Shown piece after piece: positions 10,397 to 22,014 of a DNA stretch of 64,000 nucleotides. Position 1 is the first letter of the stretch; every line of letters begins with the position of its first letter. Below the pieces are notes generated by a model that saw nothing but the letters and a program-made list of their open reading frames with translations, did no database searches and was not told where the DNA came from. This DNA comes from Arcuatula senhousia. Taxonomy: Eukaryota; Mollusca; Bivalvia; Mytilida; Mytilidae. The position numbers were made by a program, and so were the translations under genes. The stretch lies in assembly GCA_963971305.1 (NCBI GenBank), contig OZ020311.1:7130001-7194000 (forward strand). The letters run 5' to 3'.

Positions 10397-13385
10397 AATA
10401 TTTGGTATATGGATATTTGGTATATGGATATTTTTAACTCAATCTACAATTCTGAATAAAAAGCTTCGCCGAGCGCAGCATGATACGACCGCAACATGTT
10501 GAACTCTGTACGTTTTAGGCCTAATATGGATAGTCTATTGTTCTGGACACATGCAGCCCATGGTGGACTGACAAAGGTTTTTGACACATGCTTCTCTGAT
10601 GGACTTTCGACCCAGGGGGTAAAAATATAAATTTTGAATGTTGTATTCTACTCTTTAAAAGAATAATGTTTGGGGAAAAAATTAAAAATCGAACCAGAAT
10701 TTTCTTAAAATTATGATTACAGCCCCAAAAATTTATTCTTAAATTTAGAATCGCTATCTGACAAGAATTAATTTGCAAAATTTTTTTTCAAAATCGGACC
10801 ACAAATAAAAAAGCCCCATTTGGCCCCTAATTACGTAATAGGGGGAAAAAGGGGGGGGTCACAAAAATTAATTCTTAATTTGGTATTCGCTATTTGACAA
10901 GAACAAACATGCAAAAAAAAATTTCAAAATCGGACCAGAAATAAAAAAGTTACAATTATGGCCCCTTTTGGTCCCTAATAACGTAACAGTAAAAAAAGGG
11001 GACACAAAAATATATCTGCTACTTGACAAGAATAAACTTGCAAAAAAAATTATCAAAATCGGACAAGAATTTAAAAAATTTCGCTTTCGGCCCCTTTTAG
11101 CCCCTTATTACGTAACAGGTGAAAAAGGGGTGGGGTCGCAAAAATAAATTCTCAAATTTGGATTCGCTACTAAACAAAAATAAACTAGCAAAAAAAAATT
11201 CAAAATCGGACCACAAATAAAAAAGTTTCGATTTTGGCCCCATTTGGCCCCCTAATTACGTAATAGGCGAAAAAAGGGGGGATCGCAAAAATTAATTCTT
11301 AATTTTGTATCCGCTATTTGAGAAGAACAAACATGCAATAAAAATTTTCAAAATCGGACCAGAAATAAAAAAGTTACAATTTTGGCCCCTTTTGGTCCCT
11401 AATAACGTAACAGTAAAAAAAATGGGACACAAAAATATATCTGCTACTTGACAAGAATAAACTTGCAAAAAAATTTATCAAAATCGGACAAGAATTAAAA
11501 AAGTTTCGCTTTCGGCCCCTTTTAGCCCCTTATTACGTAACAGGTGAAAAGTGGTGGGGGTCGCAAAAATAAATTCTCAAATTTGGATTTGCTACTTGAC
11601 AAAAATAAACTAGCAAAACAAATTTCAAAATCGGACCACAAATAAAAGTTTCGATTTTGGCCCCATTTGGCCCCTAATTATGTAATAGGGGAAAAAGGGG
11701 GTGTCGCAAAAATTAATTCTTAATTTTGTATCCGCTATTTGACAAGAACAAACATGCAAAAAAAATTTTCAAAATCGGACCACAAATAAAAAAGTTTTTA
11801 TTTTGGCCCCTTTTGGTCCCTAATTACACAACGGAGAAAAAGGGGGCGCAAAAATTCATCAGGTTCATTCTTTTATTGTAAGAAGTATTCTTGACAAATT
11901 TCACAGCAATAGGCCAACTAGGACCAAAGTTATGGTGGAAAAAAGTAAAATATTTGAATTTTTTGCCCCTTTTGGGCCCCTAATTTCGAAACAAAAAAAC
12001 GGGGGACCCCCAAAATCAATCCCATTCATCCTTGTATGGTAAGGAACATTACTGTCAAATTTCATAGCAATTGGATAACTAGAACTAAAGTTATTGTGGA
12101 AACAAACAAAAAAGTAGTATTTTTGGCCCTTTTTTGGCCCCTAATTTCTAAACGAAAAATGGGGGGACCCCCAAAATCAATCCCATTCATCCTTTTATGG
12201 TAAGGAACATCATTGTAAAGTTTCATAGCAATCGGATAACTGGAACTAAAGTTATTGTGGAAACACTAAAAAGTTAACAGACACCGACGACGACAACGAC
12301 GACGACGACAACGACGACAACGACGACGACGACAGCATCATACCATAATACGTCCGCAAATTTTTTGCGGTCGTATAAAAAAGAGCAGTTAAAAACAGCA
12401 ATTATTGTGATTTCTTATCACTTGTTGAAAAATTCCCTTTTGAAAAAGTTCACACAAAATTCTGTAAGGCAGTATTAGGGCTAAAAAGGACAGCTTCAAA
12501 TATAGGCGCAAGATCAGAGCTTGGTAGGTTTACTTTAGATTCATTTATAAAAATTCAAACCCTTATGTACTACTACAGATTAAATTCAAATAATGTAAAT
12601 CCTTTAGTCTATGAATCATTTACAGTTAATAAATCTTTACATAGTAAGGGAGTCTATTCATGGTATACATTTGCAGATACTATTTTAAAAGATTTGGATA
12701 TAAATGCTGACCAATTTAACTTGACTAAAGAAAAGTTCAAAGATACAGCCAAAAAAGCAGTTTTTGAAAAACATGAAAAATTAACATTGGAAAAAATTTC
12801 CAAATTTGATACATCTTCAAAACTATATTGGTATGGAAAATTAAAAAAGACTGTAATTTAGAAAAGTATCTTGAACATAAAATTGTAATTTTAGACAGTT
12901 AATAACCAAATTTAGATTAAGTGACCATTCTCTTGGCATTGAAGTTGGTCGCTACACAAGAATTCCAAGGGAACAAAGATTATGCAGAAAATGCCAAGTC
13001 GTAGATGATGAAAAACATTTCTTTTTTGATTGTGAAATAAATGCCTCTTTACGAAAGGATTTTTTGAATGAACTAAAATACTACATAACCTCTTTCGAAG
13101 GACTGGACACTCAAACTAAATTAATTAAAATATTGTGCCCCTTTAATACAGAACTTGTTTGTCACACTGGAGTCTTTATTAGACAGTCTTTAGAACTGAG
13201 GGCTTCAGACCCTGGTCGGACAGGTTCCTAATTTGTATATTTTTTTTTTTTATATTCGTACATGCTTGTATGAATCATTTGTTTTTATTCATGTGACTTT
13301 TATTTTAGCTTGTGCGTTATGTGTTATTTGTATGTTGCTTTGGTCCTAATGGACGTAATTATGCTAATAAAGATTATTATATAAA
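10397..13385 (+). mobile_element. LINE copy 2, split by a family A element and frameshifted
   Basis: The same truncated LINE as copies 1 and 3, starting at 10397, interrupted by the element at 10457-12376 and resuming at 12377. The protein frame breaks: one A is missing near 12838 relative to copies 1 and 3, and another A-run is short near 12880. The frame starting at 12565 therefore ends early at 12861. Confidence 0.75.
10457..12376 (+). mobile_element. Family A tandem-cored element, copy A2 (complete)
   Basis: Full-length element of 1.92 kb. 5' hairpin GCTTCGC-CGA-GCGCAGC (10463-10479), then the subterminal motif ATACGACCGCAA (10483-10494). The core is several ~140-bp units of 'ggcccctaattacgtaa ... 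aatcggaccacaaataaaaa' type, then a (GAC/AAC)n microsatellite (12286-12333), then the terminal hairpin ATACGTCCGCAA ... TTGCGGTCGTAT (12348-12376). It encodes nothing. Comparison with the uninterrupted LINE copies shows insertion with at most 1 bp of target duplication. This fits Helitron/Helentron-type non-autonomous elements. Confidence 0.8.
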
Positions 13386-13743
13386 TATTGACCCTCAACA
13401 TATAGTATCTGAGATATGGACCTTTACCAAGAACTTAACCAAAGTCATTCATGCATAAAATATAGTTCACAGTGACCCAATTTCTATAGGGTGGTTTCAT
13501 GTAACCCAAGACACATCTAGTGGTGAAATATTGACCCCCAACATACAATAGCTGAGATATGGACCTTAACCAAGAACTTAACCAAAGTAATTCATGCATT
13601 AAATATAGGTCACAGTGACCCAATTTCTATAGGGTGGTGTCATGTTAACCAAAGTCATTCATGCATAAAATATAGGTCACAGTGACCCGATTTCTATAGG
13701 GTGGTGTCATGTTACCAAAGACACATCTAGTGGTGAAATATTT
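13386..13743 (+). repeat. 143-bp satellite array, block 3
   Basis: Monomers between LINE copies 2 and 3, same order of variants as block 2, supporting duplication of a LINE-plus-satellite unit of about 1.4 kb. Confidence 0.9.
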
Positions 13744-14806
13744 GGTATATGGATATTTGGAATATGGATATTTTTAACTCAATCTACAATTCTGAAAAAA
13801 AGAGCAGTTAAAAACAACAATTATTGTGATTTCTTATCACTTGTTGAAAAATTCCCTTTCGAAAAAGTTCACACAAAATTCTGTAAGGCAGTATTAGGGC
13901 TAAAAAGGACAGCTTCAAATATAGGCGCAAGATCAGAGCTTGGTAGGTTTACTTTAGATTCATTAATAAAAATTCAAACCCTTATGTACTACTACAGATT
14001 AAATTCAAATAATGTAAATCCTTTAGTCTATGAATCATTTACAGTTAATAAATCTTTACATAGTAAGGGAGTCTATTCATGGTATACATTTGCAGATACT
14101 ATTTTAAAAGATTTGGATATAAATGCTGACCAATTTAACTTGACTAAAGAAAAGTTCAAAGATACAGCCAAAAAAGCAGTTTTTGAAAAACATAAAAAAT
14201 TAACATTGGAAAAAATTTCCAAATTTGATACATCTTCAAAACTATATTGGTATGGAAAAATTAAAAAAGACTGTAATTTAGAAAAGTATCTTGAACATAA
14301 AAATTGTAATTTTAGACAGTTAATAACCAAATTTAGATTAAGTGACCATTCTCTTGGCATTGAAGTTGGTCGCTACACAAGAATTCCAAGGGAACAAAGA
14401 TTATGCAGAAAATGCCAAGTCGTAGATGATGAAAAACATTTCTTTTTTGATTGTGAAATAAATGCCTCTTTACGAAAGGATTTTTTGAATGAACTAAAAT
14501 ACTACATAACCTCTTTCGAAGGACTGGACACTCAAACTAAATTAATTAAAATATTGTGCCCCTTTAATACAGAACTTGTTTGTCACACTGGAGTCTTTAT
14601 TAAACAGTCTTTAGAACTGAGGGCTTCAGACCCTGGTCGGACAGGTTCCTAATTTGTATAATTTTTTTTTTTATATTCGTACATGCTTATATGAATCATT
14701 TGTTTTTATTCATGTGACTTTTATTTTAGCTTGTGCGTTATGTGTTATTTGTATGTTGCTTTGGTCCTAATGGACGTAATTATGCTAATAAAGATTATTA
14801 TATAAA
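13744..14806 (+). mobile_element. 5'-truncated LINE, copy 3
   Basis: Same 5' truncation point, 3' end and junctions as copy 1, and an identical deduced peptide. Sharing the truncation point means it arose by tandem duplication, not by a separate insertion. Confidence 0.8.
13792..14652 (+). pseudogene. C-terminal fragment of LINE ORF2, copy 3
   Basis: Identical over 222 residues to the fragment ending at 9904, including the C-x2-C...H...C knuckle. One base differs upstream (catttat versus cattaat). No catalytic domain. Confidence 0.7.
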
Positions 14807-15296
14807 TATTGACCCTCAACATATAGTATCTGAGATATGGACCTTTACCAAGAACTTAACCAAAGTCATTCATGCATAAAATATAGGTCACAGTGACCCA
14901 ATTTCTATAGGGTGGTTTCATGTAACCCAAGACACATCTAGTGGTGAAATATTGACCCCCAACATACAATAGCTGAGATTTGGACCTTAACCAAAGTAAT
15001 TCATGCTTTAAATATAGGTCACAGTGACCCAATTTCTATAGGGTGGTGTCATGTTACCCAAGACACATCTAGTGGTGAAATATTGACCCTCAACATATAG
15101 TATAGATCTGAGATACGGACCTAAACAAGAACTTAACCAAAGTCATTCATGTGTAAAATATAGGTCACAGTGACCCCATTTCTATAGGGTGGTGTCACCT
15201 TACCTAAGACACATCTGGTGGTGAAATATAATTGACCCCCAAAATCTAGTATCAGAGTAAAGGACCTTAACCAAGAACTTAACCAAAGTGCTACGG
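14807..15296 (+). repeat. 143-bp satellite array, block 4 (diverged)
   Basis: Three or so monomers becoming more diverged to the right and ending in an acgtacggac-type microsatellite at about 15290-15320. Confidence 0.85.
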
Positions 15297-15309
15297 ACGG
15301 GAGTACGTA

Positions 15310-15949
15310 CGGACGAGAGTCTGTCTGTGATCAAAATTTCTGTAACAGATTTCTTAAACAACTTTTAAAGGTAGGCTTTGATAGTTGTTCTGTAGGTTCA
15401 GGTATGGATCCCACATGGCGGGATACGCTTTCCGGTCTGTCAATTATCTACTTCCTGTTTATCGAGCCGACTTAGACTTTTTTCACTAAATTTTCAGGGT
15501 TGAAAATTTTGTAACAGATTTCTCAGCAAGTATTAGTCACAGGCTTTTGATATTGAGTATGTAGATTCGGGCATGGGTCCCATATGGTTGGATTTTCTTC
15601 CAGGTCTGTTGATCATCTACTTCCTATTTAACGATCTGACTTATACTTTTTTGGCCGGTTTTCACGGAGTGAAATATTTGGATTATAAAATGGTGAATGT
15701 CGGTTGGCGGTTGGGGAAGAAATTTCCGTAACAGTTTTCTCAGCACAACTACTAATCACAGCCACTTGATATATGGTATGCATCATCAGGGTGGAGTCCC
15801 ATAATGTGATATTCAATTTCAGGTATTTCGCTCATCTACTTCCTCTTTGATGAAATCCGGCCATTTTGACATTAACAGATTTTTCATTAAATTTTAAGGG
15901 TTGAAATTTTTCTAACAGATTTCTCAACAACTAAAACAATGTGTATTTT
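15310..15949. repeat. ~185-bp tandem repeat (family K)
   Basis: Three diverged units containing 'gtaacagatttctcagcaa' and 'catctacttcctgttta' lines. Related single units, mostly inverted, occur at about 38140-38470, 41095-41310 and 61615-61760. Non-coding. Confidence 0.6.
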
Positions 15950-16960
15950 TATCTCACCTCACGAAAGTGAGGGGGGGGGCTTATGTGATACCCCCGGCGT
16001 CGGCGTCGGTGCCGACTTACAAAAGAGTGGTTAAGATCCATACACGCTTACTGACAAGTGCCACATCAATGATATTGGTATGGTAGGTGCACTTAGTGAT
16101 GCAGTACAATGCATGGTTCGGTGCTGGCCTTAACCTATATTTTCCACATGGATAACCACTTACAGAGGTCAGCGTCGGCGTCCGTCCCCACTTACAGTAG
16201 AATGGTTAAGATTCATTTACGCTTACTGACAAGTGCCACATCAATGATATTGGTATGATAGTTGTACTTAGTGATGCTTAGCTATATGCATGCTTCGGAT
16301 GCTAGCTGACCTATATTTTCTGCATGGATGACCACTAACAGAAGGAAAGTTAAAGTCCATTCCTGCTTACTGACAAGTGCCACATCAATGATAGGTATGG
16401 TAGGTGACCTAGTAATGCTTAGAACAATACATGCTTCGGATGCGGGCTGTGACCTTTATTTTCCGCATAGAAGAATGGTTCAAGTCCATTCCCGCCTACT
16501 GACAAGTGCCACATCAACAATATTGGTATGGAAGATGCACCTTATAGTGCTAAGCACAATGAGTGCTTCGGATGCTGCTTGTGACCTATATTTTCCGCAT
16601 GGATGACAACTTACAGAAGAATGGTTTAAGTCCATTTGTTTACTGACAAGTGCCATATAAATGTTATTGGTATGGTAGATGCACTTAGTGATGCTTAGCA
16701 CAATGCATGGTTAGGATGCTGGCCATGACATATATTTTCCAAATGGGTGACCACTTACAGAGAAAAATTAAAGTATATACTCGCTTACTGACAAGTACCA
16801 CATCATCTAAAGTGGTATGGAAAGGTGCATAGCAAGATGAATGCTTCAGAAGCTGGCAGAGATTTATTTTTGCATGGATCGAGCACTTAAAAAGTTAAAG
16901 TCAATTCCCTTAAAGTGACAAAATGAGCAAGAGGTGAGCTTCGTAATTGATAGATTACCT
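15950..16960 (-). mobile_element. Family H tandem-cored element
   Basis: Read on the minus strand: CTCACCTC near 16945 at the 5' side, six or seven ~140-bp units sharing 'cttactgacaagtgccac' (plus strand 16047, 16224, 16369, 16497, 16637, 16784), a (GCCGAC)n tract at about 15995-16015, and a 3' hairpin CTCAC-tttc-GTGAG next to a C-run at 15953-15978. Same layout as families A-E, but the 5' hairpin is weak here. Confidence 0.55.
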
Positions 16961-17197
16961 ATATTTTATCGATACGCCATTCTAATTACAGTATCTGCCT
17001 GATTCTTAGAAAAGGAAGTACTTAAGCAAACGACGGCTTTTCTCTATCTGCAATACTTTTCATTTTATATTGCAAAAACATAAAAACAATGTCTTTTTAA
17101 AAGGGTTATAATCGCTATAAGGGGACACAACGACTTCCAGACAATTTTAAAGATTCTTTGATTCTTAAAGATCCTAAGGACATGAATTTCAATTTTG

Positions 17198-18234
17198 ATA
17201 CGAACGCAAAAAAAAAAAAAATGCAGACGTATTTATAATGGTATGATGCTGTCGTCGTCGGTGTCGGTGTCTGTTAACCTTGGTGAATGCACATTAACAT
17301 CAGTTTTGTCTATTCAATCACTATGAAATTTTACATTGATGTTCCTTACCATGAAAGAAAGGATGCATGGGATTGATTTAAGGGGTCCCCTAGGCCCTTT
17401 TTTCGTTTAGAAATTAGGGGCCCAAAAGGGGCCAAACATGCTACTTTTTGTTTGTTTCCACAAGAGTTTCTGTTCTGGTTAATCAAATGCCGTGAAACTT
17501 CACAATAATGTTTTATACCATAAAAGGATGAATGGGACTGATTTTGTGGGTCCCTCCTCTGTTTGTTCACAAATTAAGGACCCAAAAGGGGCACAAAAAT
17601 TCAACTATTTTATTTGTTTTCTTTATATCTTTGGTTCTAGTTTGCCAATTGCTATGAAATTTGACAATTTTTTTCCTTATCATTAAACCATCAATGGAAT
17701 TGATTTTGGGTCCCCCATTTTGATTTAGAAATGAAGGGTCCAAAAAGGGATGAAAAATACAACTTTTTATTTATGGTCCGATTTTGAATTTTTTTTTGCA
17801 AGTTAATTCTTTTCAAGTAGTGGATACGAAACGGAGAAATAATTATTGCAACCTTCCTTTTCTCCATTTTTATATAAGCGACAAAAAGGGGCCAAGATAG
17901 AAATTTATTTATTGTAAAAGAAATGGTTTTAAAGCTAATAAACCATTGTCAAGTATTGAATTTACTGTACTTAATTTAGGATTATGTTTTGTGACACCCT
18001 AGCCTATTGCCTTTAGATACCCTTAAATAGGGGTCATAAAGGGGTAATACTTTTGTAAATGTAATTTATTTTGGTCTGCTTTTGAAAAAAAAAATTGAAT
18101 TCCTTGTGGAATGTGAATGGAAAGTCCATAAAAGGCTGCATGTCTCCAGAGCGATTGACTATCCATATCAGGCCTTAAACATACAGGGTTCAACTTGTTA
18201 CGGTCGTATCATGCTGCGCTTGGCGAAGTTTTTA
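17198..18234 (-). mobile_element. Family A element, copy A3
   Basis: Inverted copy: the 3' hairpin (ATACGAACGCAA / TGCAGACGTAT, loop of A) is at 17198-17232, followed by a GTCGTCGGTGTC microsatellite, the ggcccc-type units, and the 5' end (TACGGTCGTATC, ATGCTGCGC) near 18205-18234. It lies 246 bp downstream of the MSMB-like gene's stop. Confidence 0.7.
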
Positions 18235-18480
18235 TATTCCTATCTGTTATTGTTATTAAAATACAGCCCTTGCCATATTTAACAACGAAGAAGGGGACTG
18301 TATTTTGATATCATTTTAGGTGAGCTACACAAAAAAGGTCCAGTCATGCACAGATGAAAAATATGCTTATTTGTTTTGAATGAATACGGCTAATGGTATT
18401 TAGCTAAAATATCAGGTCCAAAAAGCTAAAAATGCAAAAGCAAACAATTCAAGTAAAATGTTGACCATTAAGTTCATCGG

Positions 18481-18727
18481 CTAGAATGTCGGTTTAAATG
18501 TACGTCTTTTGTGTCCCATAATTCTTTGCAAGATCTTTCTGACATTGACTGGTTGATGTTCCTCTTCCTCCTGTTCGTACACATTCACTGGATGGGGTTG
18601 TTCAGGTTCTTCTTCGTTCACACAATCCTTTGTTTCGTCTTCTTTTGATACGAAGCGAGCTTCACATCCTTCGGCGATCACTTTACAACCAGGAGGAGCA
18701 ATGATTAATCCAGCCTCAATACCATAC
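18481..18727 (-). CDS. MSMB-like exon 3 (last cysteines and acidic tail)
   Basis: Acceptor gatgtttgcag. Completes Gly-Tyr-Gly-Ile after the CC pair, then three cysteines, the acidic tail and the stop at 18483-18481. Confidence 0.85.
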
Positions 18728-21507
18728 CTGCAAACATCAGTGTCATTATATCAAACAGTCTAGACTTCGTTTGAAATGCCTGTACCAAGTCAGGACCATT
18801 GCGATCCACCAATTCTCCGGTATGACTGATTCGTTTTTGTCATTTTCTCTCAGTCTGGACTATGACATTGAGCATTCAAGTTCGGTAGTTTTGTTATTAC
18901 CTTTACTTGCACCACCATTGCTATTATGAAATGCAGGACGCCATTGAAAATGTGTGTATACTTTCAAAGTCTGAAAAATGTATGGCCCTTTATATTGTAT
19001 TTCGTCTCATTATCTTCTATTTCGTTTAAAAAAAATGTTTTTCGGCTGGATTAATGTACATTAAAAGAGACATTAAAATCTAAATGGAGAAAAAGCCAGT
19101 GGTCGCTGAAAGCCGTATTGAATTTGATCTCTCAAGATCACTTAGATTCACCAACGGAAAATCCCCTTTCAAGGATGAGCGTCTTAATTGTGCTACAAAT
19201 TTTCACATGTAACATATATATTACCAATGGAAGATCCCCTTTCCAGAAAAGGCAAGAGTAACAAGTGCTACAGGTTTATTCATGGAACATATTTCCAATA
19301 GAAGATACCCATTAAATAAAACAGCAAAAAAAAAACCATCAGGGATAGCATGTGCTTAAATTTTTACATGCAGCATATCACCAATGGAAGATCTCCTATT
19401 CAGAAAAAAAAGACAGGATGAGCAGCATGTGCTATAATTTTTATACGACCGCAAAAAAAAATGCGGACGTATTATGGTATGATGTTGTCGTTGTCGTCGT
19501 CGTTGTCTGTTAACTTTTTAGTGTTTTACAATAACTTTAGTTCCACTTATCCGATTGATTTGAAACTTGACAATGATGTTTCTCACCATAAAAGGATGAA
19601 TGGGTTGATTTTGGGGGTCCCCCCATTTTTCGTTAAGAAATTAGGGGCCAAAAATACTACTCTTTTGTTTGTTTCCACGATAACTTTAGTTCTAGTTATC
19701 TGATTGCTATGAAATTTGACAGTGATGTTCCTTGCCATACAAGGATGAATGGGATTGATTTTGGGGGTCCCCCTATTTTGTTTCGAAATTAGGGGCCCAA
19801 AAGGGGCAAAAAATTCAAAAAATTATTTGTTTCCACCATAACTTTGGTCCTAGTTGGCCTCAGTATTGCTGTGAAATTTGTCAAGAATGTTTCTTACAAT
19901 AAAAGAATGAACCTGATGAATTTTTGCGCCCCCTTTTTCCACGTTGTGTAATTAGGGGCCAAAAGGGGCCAAAATTGAAACTTTTTTATTTGTGGTCCGA
20001 TTTTGAAATTTTTTTTTGAAAGTTTATTCTTGTCAAGTAGCGAATCCAAATTTGAGAATTAATTTTTGCGACCATCCCCTTTTTCACTTGTTTTGTAATT
20101 AGGGGTCAAAAGGGGCCATAATCAAAACTTTTTTTTATCTCTGGTTTGTTTTTGAAATTTTTTTTGCAAGTTTATTTTTGTCAAGTAGTGAATCCAAATT
20201 TGAGAATTTATTTTTTGCGACCCACCCCTTTTGTACCTGTTACGTAATGAGGGTCCAAAAGGGGCCGTACTGATCGAAACTTTTTTATTTCTTGTCCCGG
20301 CGATATTGACAATTTTGTTTGCAAGTTTATTCTTGTCAAGTAGCAGATATATTTTTTGTGTCTCCTTTTACTGGTATGTTATTAGGGACCAAAATCGTAA
20401 CTTTTTTTTTATTTCTGGTCCGATTAAAAAAAATGTTTTGCAAGTTCATCTTGCCAAGTAGCGATTCCAAATTTAAGAATAAATTTTTGCGATCCCGCCT
20501 TTTTTCACTCATTACCTAAGGGCCGTAATCATAATTTTTTAAAATTTCTGGTTCGATTTTTATTTTTTTTCTCCAAACATTATTCTTTTCAAGAGTAGAA
20601 TACAAAATTGAAAATTCATATTTTTACCCCCTGGGTCGAAATTCCATCGGAGAAGCATGTGTCAAAAACCTTTGTCAGTCCCCCATGGGCTGCATGTGTC
20701 CAGGGCAATAGACTATCCATATTAGGCCTAAAACGTACAGGGCTCAACATGTTGCGGTCGTATCATGCTGCGCTCGGCGAAGCTTTTTATTTACATGTAG
20801 CATATCACCAATGGAAGATCCCATTTCCAGAAAAAAAAACAGGATGAACAGCATGTGCTTGAATTTATACATGTAACATTTCGCCAATGGAAGATCTCCT
20901 TTCCAGAAAAAAAGAATGAGCAGCACGTGCTTAATATTTTTACATGTAGCATACCCACAACATTCCAATGTACCACTGTTACAGGTACATTTATGGCAAT
21001 CCTCTGTCAAGAAACTATCACCTTCTTCCACTTCTTCACCATCGTAGACACAAATTAGCTCAGGACCAGATTCTGAGAGATAAAAAAATCATAAAAGAAG
21101 GTAACAACAATTTTACCGCACGTAATCCACTTGAAGTTATTCAAGAAGAGTAGTGGCGGAAATGAGATGAAAACCCTAATGGGGCAAACCTGATACAGGC
21201 ATTTCAGACGAAAAGCTTTATTTATGGAGCCAATTACACTCTTAAGGTCTTTTGAACTCTACAAGCACAAGCATAAAAGTAAAGGTCCAGGAAAAGGTTA
21301 TGTAAATATTTAAAAGAACTGATCAAGATGGTTTAAATACAATTTATGTACATAAGAAATACAAACTGAACGTCCAGTAAAAACAATTAAACAAGCGCTC
21401 AACATGAACATACCTGATACAACGAGTTTTCCAAGTACAAACTTACAACTACCATAGACTGTAATTGGAAGAAGTAAAATAAGAAACAAAACCATCCGAT
21501 ACGACAT
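18481..21507 (-). CDS. Secreted beta-microseminoprotein (MSMB/PSP94)-like protein, three exons
   Basis: Coding exons 21507-21414, 21072-20955 and 18727-18481, joined by GT-AG introns in a single frame (459 nt, 152 aa plus stop). A hydrophobic signal peptide (residues 1-19, ending VYG) is followed at once by Ser-Cys, as in mature MSMB. The mature part has ten cysteines in family order: SC, IC, DC, KC, TC, the CC pair in 'ECCGYGI', GC, GC and DC. Family members are small secreted beta-sheet proteins; vertebrate PSP94 binds CRISP-type partners, and the function in molluscs is not settled. After the last Cys there is a 47-residue tail absent from vertebrate MSMB: Glu/Pro-rich, with two H-x0-1-P-V-N-V motifs and a basic end (GHKRRTF). 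Intron 2 (2.2 kb) holds a minisatellite and a family A element. No other gene is adjacent. Confidence is high for the family, moderate for the tail being translated as drawn. Confidence 0.85.
19125..20953 (-). repeat. Intronic ~80-bp minisatellite split by a family A element
   Basis: About four units at 19125-19440 and two at 20793-20953, each with 'ccaatggaagatc', an A-run and 'gcatgtgct' lines. On the gene strand the array starts directly at the exon-2 splice donor (GTATGCTACATG). The element at 19443-20789 interrupts it. Confidence 0.7.
19443..20789 (-). mobile_element. Family A element, copy A4, in intron 2 of the MSMB-like gene
   Basis: Inverted full-length copy: 3' hairpin ATACGACCGCAA / TGCGGACGTAT at 19443-19473, a GTTGTCGTC microsatellite to about 19508, seven or so ggcccc-type units, and the 5' end with GCGGTCGTATC and the GCTGCGC/GCGAAGC hairpin ending at 20789. 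Confidence 0.8.
20955..21072 (-). CDS. MSMB-like exon 2 (first cysteine cluster)
   Basis: Acceptor atctctcag, donor TGG|GTATGC. Encodes the D-G-E-E-V-E-E-G loop and the 'DCHKCTC ... ECC' core. Confidence 0.9.
21414..21507 (-). CDS. MSMB-like exon 1 (signal peptide)
   Basis: ATG at 21507-21505, 31 codons plus one base. The donor is CAG|GTATGT. The encoded start MSYRMVLFLILLLPITVYG is a clear signal peptide. Confidence 0.85.
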
Positions 21508-21599
21508 CTTTTCATGAAAATGAACAAGCTTTGAAATAAATAAATTTTAACCAAATTAAGAATAGGCTTATGTACCCTGGACAGTCGTGATCATCTTTA

Positions 21600-21770
21600 G
21601 ATAAAACTAGTCCAGTTGGCGTCCCGGGGACTATTATGGTTTATGCATGATAATGTTTTGTCCAGCTGTGGCTCCGGGAACTTCAATGGTCAACGCATGG
21701 TTAGTTTTTTTTCCAGTTGTGGCTCCGGGAACTCTATGGTCAATGCATGATTAGTTTTTGTCCATACGTG
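21600..21770. repeat. ~55-bp tandem repeat, three units
   Basis: Three units of 'gtccagttgtggctccggg ... tcaatgcatgattag' upstream of the MSMB-like start. No gene. Confidence 0.7.
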
Positions 21771-22014
21771 CAAAAAGTGACAGAACGAATTTTATGTAAG
21801 GCACATTGGCTCTATCAAAATATTGATAGAGGGGAGAAAGTCCCTGTGGCTTCTTGTACTTTAATGTGATATCTTGATCTTTGGTGTAGATATTATTTCT
21901 TGATATCAAATGTAAAGTTTGCACTGTTTCGCCATACACTATCAAATACGGACAACGTAGACTATAGTAAAAACAAGCTTGGGCGAGGTTCAATTGTTTA
22001 TTCAACATGTTCAA
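21751..22014 (-). CDS. Unrecognised 87-aa open frame
   Basis: Overlaps the end of the 55-bp tandem repeat. The peptide has balanced composition ('KKPQGLSPLYQYFDRANVP'), which looks more coding-like than most short frames here, but I recognise no family and see no clear splice partners. It may be a relic of a transposon or of a host exon. Confidence 0.15.
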   Translation of the reverse strand: MNMLNKQLNLAQACFYYSLRCPYLIVYGETVQTLHLISRNNIYTKDQDITLKYKKPQGLSPLYQYFDRANVPYIKFVLSLFARMDKN

